Of a DNA stretch of 64,000 nucleotides, positions 1 through 8,600 are shown in pieces (position 1 is the stretch's first letter; every line of letters begins with the position of its first letter). The stretch is taken from positions 372,001 through 436,000 of the forward strand of contig NZ_JACCFH010000001.1 in assembly GCF_013410775.1 (NCBI RefSeq). Reading direction: 5' to 3'. The DNA is from Sphaerotilus montanus. GTDB lineage: Bacteria; Pseudomonadota; Gammaproteobacteria; Burkholderiales; Burkholderiaceae_C. A program made the translations under genes and the position numbers. The notes under the pieces were generated by a model that was not told where the DNA came from, searched no databases, and saw only the letters and a list, made by a program, of their open reading frames with translations.

Positions 1-631
1 GGCGAAGCTCGACGGCTACGTGCGCGAGCTGCAGATGCCCAGCACGCTGATCGGCACCTACGGCGGCGACGCCGCAGTGTTCCAGGACTCGCAGTCCGGC
101 CAGCTCGTGCTACTCGGGCTGGCGATCCTGGTGATCTACCTGCTGCTGGGCGTGCTCTACGAGAGCTTCATCCACCCGATCACCATCCTGGCCGGCCTGC
201 CGTCGGCCGCGGTGGGCGCGCTGGCCACGCTGACGCTGTTCGGCATGGACCTGACGGTGATCGCCACCATCGGCCTGCTGATGCTGATCGGCATCGTCAA
301 GAAGAACGCGATCATGATGATCGACTTCGCCCTGGAGGCGCAGCGCCACCAGGGCATGGCGCCGCAGGAGGCCATCCGCCAGGCGGGCCTGCTGCGGCTG
401 CGGCCGATCGTGATGACGACGCTGGCCGCGCTGATGGGCGCGCTGCCGATCGCGCTCGGGCTGGGCGCGGGGGCCGAGTTGCGCCAGCCGCTGGGCCTGG
501 CGGTGGTCGGCGGGCTGATCGTGTCGCAGGCGGTCACGCTCTACATCACGCCGGTGATCTACCTGACGCTCGACCGCTGGAGCGGCCGCGGTCCGATCAT
601 CGATCCGAAGATCGGCAACCAGCCCGTCTGA
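1..631 (+). CDS. RND-family efflux permease, C-terminal fragment
   Basis: The gene is cut by the left window edge; the reading frame is open from base 2 and ends with TGA at 629-631, leaving about 209 C-terminal residues. The fragment has several strongly hydrophobic segments and the conserved end of HAE1/AcrB-type pumps: an '[13 protein letters not shown]' stretch, then '[14 protein letters not shown]' and the '[18 protein letters not shown]' loop. These are landmarks of the second transmembrane bundle of the inner-membrane proton-driven subunit that works with a periplasmic adaptor and outer-membrane channel. The tail is short and ends 'IGNQPV', as in MdtB/MdtC- and MexF-like permeases. Substrate cannot be read from this piece. 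A hairpin follows the stop, so this is probably the last gene of its operon. Confidence 0.93.
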   Translation, partial: AKLDGYVRELQMPSTLIGTYGGDAAVFQDSQSGQLVLLGLAILVIYLLLGVLYESFIHPITILAGLPSAAVGALATLTLFGMDLTVIATIGLLMLIGIVKKNAIMMIDFALEAQRHQGMAPQEAIRQAGLLRLRPIVMTTLAALMGALPIALGLGAGAELRQPLGLAVVGGLIVSQAVTLYITPVIYLTLDRWSGRGPIIDPKIGNQPV

Positions 632-651
632 CACCGGAATGACCCCGTCCG

Positions 652-685
652 CAACGGCCACCCATTCGGTGGCCGTTGTTCCATT
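652..685 (+). terminator. probable rho-independent terminator after the RND gene
   Basis: A perfect 10-bp inverted repeat (652-661 with 669-678, stem CAACGGCCAC) encloses a 7-base loop and is followed by a moderately T-rich stretch. It lies 20 bases after the RND stop codon. The T-tract is weak, so termination strength is uncertain. Confidence 0.65.
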
Positions 686-729
686 CAAACAAGGGAGGCT
701 GTTCGCGACGCACTCTGGTTAACTCTCAC

Positions 730-745
730 CGATACATTTGTATCG
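730..745. promoter_or_regulatory. palindromic operator-like site upstream of the peroxidase gene
   Basis: CGATACATTTGTATCG is a perfect inverted repeat (6-bp arms, 4-base spacer) in the AT-rich gap 46 bases upstream of the peroxidase start. Its size and sequence resemble binding sites of dimeric TetR/AcrR-type repressors. No such regulator is encoded in the window, so the binding protein is unknown. Confidence 0.45.
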
Positions 746-791
746 TTAATTTACACTTGGTAACGGATCGTTTACTTCAAGGAGAGAGCCT

Positions 792-3293
792 TTGACCAAC
801 GCAAAACACCCAGGATCCCCCTCGCGCCGAACCCGCCTGGTCCAGCTGGGCATCGGCGTCAGCGCCCTCGGCAGCATCCTGGCGCTCGGTGATGCCGTCC
901 AGGCGCAGGTGACCGTCGAGCCGGCAGCGACGCCGCAGTCGCTCAAGGGCGTGCCGCGCCCTGAACCGTCCAATCTCGGCGAGTTCGTGCTCAACAAGAG
1001 CGAGGCCATCGCGCTGGGCAAGGCGCTGTTCTGGGACATGCAGGTGGGCAGCGACGGCAAGACCGCCTGCGCCTCGTGCCACTTCAGCGCCGGTGCCGAC
1101 AGCCGCGGCAAGAACCAGCTCTCGCCCGGCCTGAACCGCATGGCGTCGCTGACGTCGCCGAACCCGGACACCACCTTCCAGCTCGGCGGCGTGAACTACC
1201 AGTTCAAGCTCGACGACTTCCCGTTCCACAAGCTCGCTGACGTCAACAACCGCAACTCGTCGGTGCTGAGTTCGATCAACGACGTGGCGTCGTCCCAGGG
1301 CGTGTTCAACGAGCAGTTCCTGGGCGTGATCGGCACGCTGCTGCCCGGCGCCTACATGCTGCCCTTCACCAACGGCACGTACCCGCAGGATGCCTTCGCC
1401 ACCTGGTACGGCTCCACCACCGAGCAGCGCCAGTTGCTGGCCGACCCGGTCTTCCGCGTCGGCAGCGTCAACACGCGCCGCGTCGAGCCGCGCAACACGC
1501 CCACCGTCATCAATGCGGTCTTCAATTTCCGCAACTTCTGGGACGGCCGTGCCGAGTACGTCTTCAACGGCGTCAACCCCTTCGGCCTGCGCGACCCGAA
1601 CGCGCGCATCTACAAGAACATCCTGAGCGGCTCGACCTGGTCGATGCAGCCCACCCAGGTCCGCATCGACAACGCCAGCCTCGCCTCGCAGGCCTCCGGC
1701 CCGCCGGGCAGCGACTTCGAGATGAGCGCCCATGGCCGCTCGTTCCCGGATGTCGGCAAGAAGATGCTCTACCTGCGTCCGCTGCAGGGCCAGCAGGTCA
1801 GCACCACCGACAGCGTGCTGGCCGCGCGCCGCCACACCTCGGGTCTCGGCCTGAGCGAAGCCAACTACGCCGCGATGGTGAAGAAGGCCTTCCGGCCGGA
1901 ATGGTGGAACAGCGACCAGCTGATCCAGGTGAACCCGGATGGTTCCAAGGGGCTGACCACCATGGTGTCGGCCCCCACGGCCAGCCAGTACACCCAGATG
2001 CAGCACAACTTCAGCCTGTTCTTCGGGCTGGCGCTGCAGCTCTACCAGGCCACGCTGGTCTCGGATGACGCCCCGTTCGACCGCTTCATGGGCGGCAACT
2101 CGTCGGCGCTGTCCACCCGCGCGCAGCAGGGCATGGGCGTCTTCTTCGGCAAGGGCAAGTGCGCCTCCTGCCACGGCGGTGCGGAGTTCACCAATGCCAG
2201 CGTGCGCAAGATGCTCGCCACCCCGATGGCCCGCATGGTCATGGGCAACGGCGGCACGGCGGTCTACGACGAGGGCTTCTACAACATCGGCGTGCGGCCG
2301 ACGCTGGATGACCTGGGCGCGGGCGGCAAGGATCCGTTCGGCAACCCGCTGGCGATCTCGGCCCTGGCCCAGATCAGCAACACCCGTGTCAAGGAGCTGG
2401 TCGGCATCAACCCGAACCTGACCGTCTCGCCGACCGAGCGCATCGCTGTCAACGGCATGTTCAAGACGCCCACGCTGCGCAACGTCGAGCTGACAGGTCC
2501 GTACTTCCACAATGGCGGCGCGGCCACGCTGCACCAGGTGGTCGAGTTCTACAACCGCGGCGGCAATTTCCACGACCAGAACATCAACGATCTGGACGCG
2601 GACATCACCAACCTGGGTCTGAGCACGGACGAGAAGACCGCACTGGTCGAGTTCATGAAGTCGCTGACCGACGACCGCGTGCGCTTCCACGCCGCACCGT
2701 TCGACCACCCGCAGCTGATGGTCGCCAACGGCCATGCCGGCTCGACCAGTGCCGTGACCAGCGATGGCACCGGCCGGGCGGTGGACAGCGTGCTGACCAT
2801 CCCTGCGGTGGGTGCCTCCGGCTACAGCAAGTCGGCCACGCCGGCGAACTTCCTGAACACGCACCACTCGGGCCAGCCGATCGTGCAGCTCAAGACCCCG
2901 GGCGGCAACTGCCTGGCGCCGAACACCTCGCTGCTGACGCTGCTGACCGCCGATCTGCAAGGCAAGAGCTGCACGACCGCGAGCAGCCAGCGCTTCCAGA
3001 TCATTCCGGAAGCGGACGGCAGCATGCGGCTGGTGATGCAGCACAACGGCTCGCTGGTGCAGGGCTCGGCCCTCCAGCTGGCCGGGCTGAAGATCACCAG
3101 CGGCGGGCACAACGGCCTGACGCTGCAGCACTGGCGTCTGGAGGACCTGGGCAACGGCTACACGCTGCTGCGCAACCGCTCCAGCAACCTGTGCGTCGAG
3201 CTGACGCCGGACCTGCTGCTGGGCAACAAGGCCACCCAGCAGAGCTGCTCCAGCGCGAAGACGAACCAGCTCTTCCGCGTGACGCCGATCTGA
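792..3293 (+). CDS. exported di-haem cytochrome c peroxidase/MauG-family protein with ricin-like C-terminal domain
   Basis: The 833-residue protein starts with TTG, chosen because AAGGAG (779-784) lies seven bases upstream. The N-terminus has an Arg-Arg pair (residues 12-13), a hydrophobic stretch and an AQA-like cleavage region near 37-39, so export to the periplasm or beyond is expected. Two haem-binding CASCH motifs at residues 93-97 and 457-461 define the two c-type haem domains of the CcpA/MauG family, which reduce hydrogen peroxide or oxidise protein substrates. The protein is much longer than classical CcpA (about 330-350 residues). The last roughly 135 residues have paired cysteines and repeated 'QRFQI', 'LQHWRLED' and 'NQLFRV' segments typical of a ricin-type beta-trefoil. 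Whether it binds sugar and what it oxidises are unknown. It converges with recD, three bases apart. Confidence 0.87.
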   Translation: MTNAKHPGSPSRRTRLVQLGIGVSALGSILALGDAVQAQVTVEPAATPQSLKGVPRPEPSNLGEFVLNKSEAIALGKALFWDMQVGSDGKTACASCHFSAGADSRGKNQLSPGLNRMASLTSPNPDTTFQLGGVNYQFKLDDFPFHKLADVNNRNSSVLSSINDVASSQGVFNEQFLGVIGTLLPGAYMLPFTNGTYPQDAFATWYGSTTEQRQLLADPVFRVGSVNTRRVEPRNTPTVINAVFNFRNFWDGRAEYVFNGVNPFGLRDPNARIYKNILSGSTWSMQPTQVRIDNASLASQASGPPGSDFEMSAHGRSFPDVGKKMLYLRPLQGQQVSTTDSVLAARRHTSGLGLSEANYAAMVKKAFRPEWWNSDQLIQVNPDGSKGLTTMVSAPTASQYTQMQHNFSLFFGLALQLYQATLVSDDAPFDRFMGGNSSALSTRAQQGMGVFFGKGKCASCHGGAEFTNASVRKMLATPMARMVMGNGGTAVYDEGFYNIGVRPTLDDLGAGGKDPFGNPLAISALAQISNTRVKELVGINPNLTVSPTERIAVNGMFKTPTLRNVELTGPYFHNGGAATLHQVVEFYNRGGNFHDQNINDLDADITNLGLSTDEKTALVEFMKSLTDDRVRFHAAPFDHPQLMVANGHAGSTSAVTSDGTGRAVDSVLTIPAVGASGYSKSATPANFLNTHHSGQPIVQLKTPGGNCLAPNTSLLTLLTADLQGKSCTTASSQRFQIIPEADGSMRLVMQHNGSLVQGSALQLAGLKITSGGHNGLTLQHWRLEDLGNGYTLLRNRSSNLCVELTPDLLLGNKATQQSCSSAKTNQLFRVTPI

Positions 3294-3296
3294 CGA

Positions 3297-5600
3297 TCAG
3301 GCGCCTGGCGGGCGCGCTCCGGACAGCAACAGTCCGGGCAGCCCGCTCGCCCGCCGCGTTCGCCGCTGCAGCGCCTGGGCCCACACCGCGGGGTCTGGCG
3401 CCACCAGCGTGAACGCGGCTTTCGCACGTGTGATGCCGGTGTAGACCAACTCGCGCGTCAGCACCGGGTTCAGGTGCGGCGGCAGCACCAGCGCGACGTG
3501 CTCGAACTCCGAGCCCTGCGACTTGTGCACCGTCATCGCAAAGGCGGTCTCGATCGCCGCCAGCCGGCTCGCCATCACCGAGCGCGGCGGCTGGCCCTCC
3601 CCTTCCAGCAGCCAGACCCGCAGGCTAGCCCCGCCCTCCACGCCCGGCAGCGCCACGCCCACATCGCCGTTGTAGACGCCGAGCGCGGCGTCGTTGCGCG
3701 TGATCATCACCGGCCGGCCGGCGTACCACTCGCCGTGGCGGGCGATGGCGCCGCGGCTGCGCAGGTGGGTCTCGATGCGGGCGTTCAGGCCGGTCACGCC
3801 CCAGTCGCCTTCGCGCAAGGCGCACAGCAGCCGCACACGCTCGAAGGCCCGCACGACACGCACGACCCAGGCCTGGTGCGCCACGGCATCGCCAGCGGGC
3901 GGCCGTTGCCGCAGCGCCGCCAGGTAGAGGTCATAGCCGATCGGCGCGCCGTCGCGACCCTGCAGCGCCAGCCCCAGCACGGCGGGCAAGGCCTGCGCCT
4001 CGGTCAGCGCCAGGCGCTGCACGGCGGGATCGCGGCGGCGGAACACCGCATCCGCTGCGCGCACATCGCCCGCGTTGACCGCCTTGGCCAGCTCGCCGAT
4101 GGCCCCCTGAAAGCGCCGGCTCTCGCGCAGCATCACCGTCTGCTGCGCGAGCGCGGGCAGCGGCGTGCCGGGGACATGGCGCAGCGCGGGCGGCACCGTG
4201 TTGCCCGTGCAGGCCGCGATCCAGGCCACGCTGTCGGCGTCGTACTGGCCGCGCTCGGCTTGTCCGCAGAGGTCGCCGAGCACTGCTCCCGCCTCCACCG
4301 AAGCGAGCTGGTCCTTGTCGCCCAGCAGCACCAGCCGCGCCCGCGCGGGCAGCGCCGCCAGCAGCGCGGCCATCATCTCCAGGTGGACCATCGAGGCCTC
4401 GTCCACCACCAGCAGGTCGACGTCCAGCGGATGGCGGGCGTCGTGGCGCAGCGCGCGGGTGTCGGGGCGGGCGCCGAGCAGGCGGTGCAGCGTCAGGGCT
4501 TCCTTCAAACGGTTGGCGAGCAGCGCCCAGTCGAGCACGCCGGGCAGCGCGGCGCCGAGCTGGCCGAGGGCCTGGTCGATCGACTGTTTCAGGCGGGCGG
4601 CGGCCTTGCCGGTCGGGGCGGCGAGTGCGATGCGCAGCGTCTCGGGCGCCGGGTGCAGCGCGAACAGCAATGCCAGCAGGCGGGCGACGGTGTAGGTCTT
4701 GCCGGTGCCGGGGCCGCCGGTGATCAGGGCGAGCTGGCCGCGCAGGAGGGCCATGGCGCAGGCGATGCGTTGCCAGTCGGGGGCGGTGGGGTCGGTGGTC
4801 GGCGCAGGGGGGCCGAAGAGCTGGTCGAGCCAGTGGCGGACGGTGGGGGGGGCGGGGAGCGGGTCTTGCGGGCGTGGGTCCCCGCTTGCGCGGGGATGAC
4901 GGGGGGTGGGGGGGGTGCCGGTCTCGGTGCGGGCGAGGACGGCGGCGGCGACGGACTGTTCGTCGCGCCAGTGGCGGCGCAGGTAGAGGCGTGCGCCGTC
5001 GGCTTCGTTTTCCAGGACGAGTGGCGCTTGTCCGCTCGCTGCGGCGGTGCCCTCGTCCACGGCGGCGCTGGTTTGCAGGTGGTTCAGCCAGTCAGCGCTG
5101 TCGGGCGACAGACGCTGCAAGGTGGCCGCCAGCGCGGCACGGGCGGCAGCGGGGCCGTCGAGCCAGGCGTCGTCGTCGGGGCGGGCGATCACGTCTGGGC
5201 GGCGCTGGTGCAGCAGTTCGTCCAGCGCGATGCAGGTATGGCCGCGGCTCTCGCGCTGGGCGAGCAAGGCGGCGCAGAGCAGCAGCTCAGGCGCGGCGTC
5301 CGGCAGTTCGGCCGACAGCCAGCGCGCCAGCGCAACGTCCAGCCGGCGCAGCCAGCCGGCGTCGCACCAGCGGTCGAGTTCGGCGAGCAGCTCGGTGGCG
5401 GTCAGCGGGCCGGTCTGCAAACCGGTCTCGTCGGTCTCGTCGGTCTCGTCGGTCTCGTCGGTCACGTCGGTCGCGCTGCGCGTGACAGCGGCTGCGGTGT
5501 ATCCATCAGGCCCAGGATCTTCCGGATCAAGGCCATCCATCGGATCGGCGTCGAAACCGAAGTCGTACTGCTCGGGCTCGGGCGGAAAGGACTGCGGCAT
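3297..5600 (-). CDS. recD: RecBCD exodeoxyribonuclease V, alpha subunit (5'-3' helicase)
   Basis: The 767-residue RecD is a superfamily 1B helicase, the fast 5'-3' motor of RecBCD in double-strand break repair and degradation of linear DNA. Walker A is GGPGTGKT at residues 295-302; a VVDEAS Walker B, a LLGDKDQLASVEAG motif III and the C-terminal 'MTVHKSQGSEF' and 'YTGITRAK' motifs are present. It is longer than E. coli RecD (about 608 residues). The extra length is mostly in the N-terminal third, which carries a Thr-Asp-Glu repeat (residues 45-59) and a translated palindromic repeat (around 234-243). The ATG overlaps the recB stop as TGATG, so translation is probably coupled. Helicase motifs look intact. 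Confidence 0.96.
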   Translation of the reverse strand: MPQSFPPEPEQYDFGFDADPMDGLDPEDPGPDGYTAAAVTRSATDVTDETDETDETDETGLQTGPLTATELLAELDRWCDAGWLRRLDVALARWLSAELPDAAPELLLCAALLAQRESRGHTCIALDELLHQRRPDVIARPDDDAWLDGPAAARAALAATLQRLSPDSADWLNHLQTSAAVDEGTAAASGQAPLVLENEADGARLYLRRHWRDEQSVAAAVLARTETGTPPTPRHPRASGDPRPQDPLPAPPTVRHWLDQLFGPPAPTTDPTAPDWQRIACAMALLRGQLALITGGPGTGKTYTVARLLALLFALHPAPETLRIALAAPTGKAAARLKQSIDQALGQLGAALPGVLDWALLANRLKEALTLHRLLGARPDTRALRHDARHPLDVDLLVVDEASMVHLEMMAALLAALPARARLVLLGDKDQLASVEAGAVLGDLCGQAERGQYDADSVAWIAACTGNTVPPALRHVPGTPLPALAQQTVMLRESRRFQGAIGELAKAVNAGDVRAADAVFRRRDPAVQRLALTEAQALPAVLGLALQGRDGAPIGYDLYLAALRQRPPAGDAVAHQAWVVRVVRAFERVRLLCALREGDWGVTGLNARIETHLRSRGAIARHGEWYAGRPVMITRNDAALGVYNGDVGVALPGVEGGASLRVWLLEGEGQPPRSVMASRLAAIETAFAMTVHKSQGSEFEHVALVLPPHLNPVLTRELVYTGITRAKAAFTLVAPDPAVWAQALQRRTRRASGLPGLLLSGARPPGA
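4873..4900. repeat. single palindromic repeat (REP-like) inside recD
   Basis: A 28-base unit contains the stem CCCCGC-TTGC-GCGGGG (4880-4895). It is flanked by the sequence context also present in the two recC copies (tgggt before and gatgac after the stem). It is read in frame in recD as part of a Pro/Arg-rich linker before the helicase core. G8 homopolymers lie on both sides (4845-4852 and 4908-4915). Confidence 0.7.
5424..5468. repeat. 9-bp tandem repeat near the recD 5' end
   Basis: Four perfect copies of GGTCTCGTC and a fifth with one change (GGTCACGTC) lie head to tail. On the recD strand they encode repeated Asp-Glu-Thr near residues 45-59. Because the unit is a multiple of three, copy changes would alter length without breaking the frame. 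Confidence 0.85.
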
Positions 5601-8600
5601 CAGGGGTTCACCATCGGGTCAAGGTCGGCGTCGGCAACGGCATCGGGCTCGGTGGTCTCGTCGTCCAGACACGCCTCCAGCGCGTCGAGCAGCACCAGCG
5701 GCGCCGGCACCACCACGCAGCCCGCCTGCGGCCCACGCACGCCGCGCAGGAACAGGTAGACCGCGCCGCCCAGGTGCTGCGCGGGGTCGTAGTCGGCGCC
5801 GAGGCGCTGGCGCAGCAGGCGGTGCAAGGCGAGCAGGTAGAGCGCCGCCTGCAGGTCGTAGCGGTGCGCGAGCATGGCGGCGTCGAGCGCGGCGGCGTGG
5901 TAGTCGGCGTCGCCATCGCCGAGGTGGTTGGACTTGTAGTCCAGCACCCACCAGCGCCCGTCGTGCTCGAACACCAGATCGGCGAAGCCCATCAGCAGGC
6001 CCTGCAGCGTCCGCGGCACCAGCGCCGGCCGCGCCTGTCCGGGCAGCAGGTGCGTGCGGCAGACGCGGTCGATGGCGTCGCTGTGCAGCGCGGCACTCGG
6101 CATCCAGAACTCCATCTCGGGCAGCACGGCGCCGATCCCGGACAGCGACGCGCCCGCCAGCGCCGGCAGCGGCGTGTGCAAGACCGCGCCCATCCACGCC
6201 AGCACCTCGTCGGCGCGGTCGGTGTGGCCGTGGCGCTCGCAGCGGCGGCGGACCAGGGTCTGCACCGCCGGGGTGTCCCAGCGGTCGAAGCCCTCCTCGG
6301 CCAGCCACTGCAGCAGCTCGTGCAGGAAGTTGCCGGCCAGCGCGCCCTTGGGGAAACGGTGCCACGCGGCATCGGCTTGCACCGCGGGCGCCGAGGTCAG
6401 CGGAAAGACGCCGCCATCGTCGCCACCGCCGGCCGCGGACCGGGCCGCCAGATCCGCCAGCCATTCCTCGCGCAACTGCTCGTCCCGCGCCGGATCGACG
6501 GCCCACGAGGACGCAGGGAGCAGACGGTCCCCATCCGCCTCGCGCGCATCCCGCAGATCACGCACCAGCGCGGAGAAACTGCCCACACTCCAGCGGCGGT
6601 CGAAGCTCGCCTGGTAACGCGGCGCCTCGGCCAGCGCGACCGGCGCCACCGCGCGCCGCAGCCGGGTGTAGCCGGGGCGCGTGGGCAGGGTCTCGACCGA
6701 CACGCTGCCGGGCAGCGCCTCGCCGTCCGCGCCGGCCCAGTCGTTCAGCCGCTCCAGCGCCAGCGCCGGCGACAGCTCGCCCTGCCCGCCGCCGAGCAGG
6801 TAGCCCAGCGCGCTGCGGTCCAGCTTGTTGCCGCCCTTGCTGCCCGTCTTCAGGAAACCCACCCCCAGCCACAGCGCATGCCGCGCCCGCGTCAGCGCGA
6901 CGTAGAGCAGGCGCAGATCCTCGCGCAGCCGCTCGCGCTCGGCCGAGGCCATCGCGTCGTCGCCGAGGGTGAAATCGAGCGCGCGGGTGCCGTCGTGGTC
7001 GACCCAGGTGATGAAGCGGCGTCCGCGCCGGTCCACCTCGCGGCAGGACGACGCAAACGGCAGGAACACCACCGGGTACTCCAGCCCCTTGGACTTGTGG
7101 ACGGTGACCACCTGCACCAGCTCGGCGTCGCTTTCCAGCCGCACGACGCGCTCCTCGCCCGTGCCGCCGACGCCGTGGATCTGCTCGGACAGCCAGCGGA
7201 TCTGGGCCTGCTCGCCATCGAGCTGGGCGGCGGCGGCCTGCAACAGCTCGCCCAGGTGCAGCAGATTGGTCAGCCGGCGCTCGCCGTCCGGCGGCGCGTC
7301 CGTCGCGCCGAGCCAGCGCGCCGGCAGGTCCAGCGCATGCAGCGTCTGCCGCACCAGCGTCAGCACGCCCTGCCGCTGCCAGACGCTGCGCAGGCGCTGC
7401 AGCTGCGCGAGCCGTTCGTCCCAAGCCTCTTCATCGGTTACCAGCCGGGCCAGCTCGGTCAGGTCCAGACCAGCGGTCGCGGTGGCGTAGGCGGCACGGG
7501 CCAATGGCGCATTCAGCGGATCGGCCACCGCCTGCAGCCAGCGCAGCAGGTCCGTCGCCTCGGCCGACGCGAACACCGAATCCTGGTCCGACAGATACAC
7601 CGAGGCCACGCCGCGCCGCCGCAGCGCCAGCCGCACGGCGTCGGCCTCCTTGCGGCTGCGCACCAGCACCGCGACATGCCCCGGCGCCAGCCGCTGCCAG
7701 CCGCCGTCCTGGCGGCGGAACCCCACGGTGTCGTCGTTCAGCCAGTCCACCAGTTGCTCGGCGGCGTGCTGCGCCAGCGCGTCGGTGAGCGAGCGCTGCG
7801 GCAGCACGCTGTCGAGCGCGCGGGCGGTCAGCGCCGGCACGGCGCGTTCGCCGCGGACGAACACCTCGCCCCGCCCTTTCGCCTCCACCGGCTCGAAGGG
7901 CAGCGCCAGCGGTCCGCCCTTGTCGAACGCGAAGGCGCCGCCCGACCAGCGCCGCTCGGCCTGCGCGAACACCGTGTTGACTGCACCGATCAGCGCCTGC
8001 GTCGAGCGGTAGTTGGTGCCGAGGACGTGGTGGCGACCGGCGGTGGCGTGGCGCACCTGCAGGTAGCTGTAGATGTCGGCGCCGCGGAAGCCGTAGATCG
8101 ACTGCTTCGGGTCGCCGATCAGCAGCAGCGCGGTGGACAGGTCGTGCTCGGCGACGCGGTACAGGCGGTCGAACAGGCGGTACTGCAGCGGCGAGGTGTC
8201 CTGGAACTCGTCGATCAGCGCGACCGGGTACTGCGCCAGGATGCGCTGGCGCAGGCGCTCGCCGGCCTCGCCCGCATCCGGCGACAGGGCCTGGTCGAGC
8301 CGCGCCTGCAGGTCGGCGAACCCGAAGCGGGCGCCGCGGCGCTTGAGCTGGTCGAGCCGGTGGGCGACGCGGTGGGTGGCGTGCTGCAGCAGGCGCGGCG
8401 CCAGCGGCTCCAGCGTGTCGAGCGTCTGCTGCAGGGCCTCGAACTCGGCGAACTCGGGGGGCAGCGGCGGCAGCCGGCAGCCCTTCTTGCAGGCCTTGAC
8501 GATGCCGTCCGGCGTCAGGCGGGTGCGGCCGGTGTCGGGCAACAGGACCAGCGAGTCCGCCGCCGGATCCTCCGCCCAGGCGACGATCTGCTCGATCCAC

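Noticed and set aside
777..3131. Long open frame antisense to the peroxidase gene
   Set aside because: It is an artefact of GC-rich codon usage on the opposite strand: low-complexity Arg/Ala/Gln composition, no family motifs, while the plus-strand frame has clear haem motifs.
5424..5468. CRISPR array
   Set aside because: The repeats are 9 bases, without spacers, and are in frame in recD. No cas genes are present in the window.
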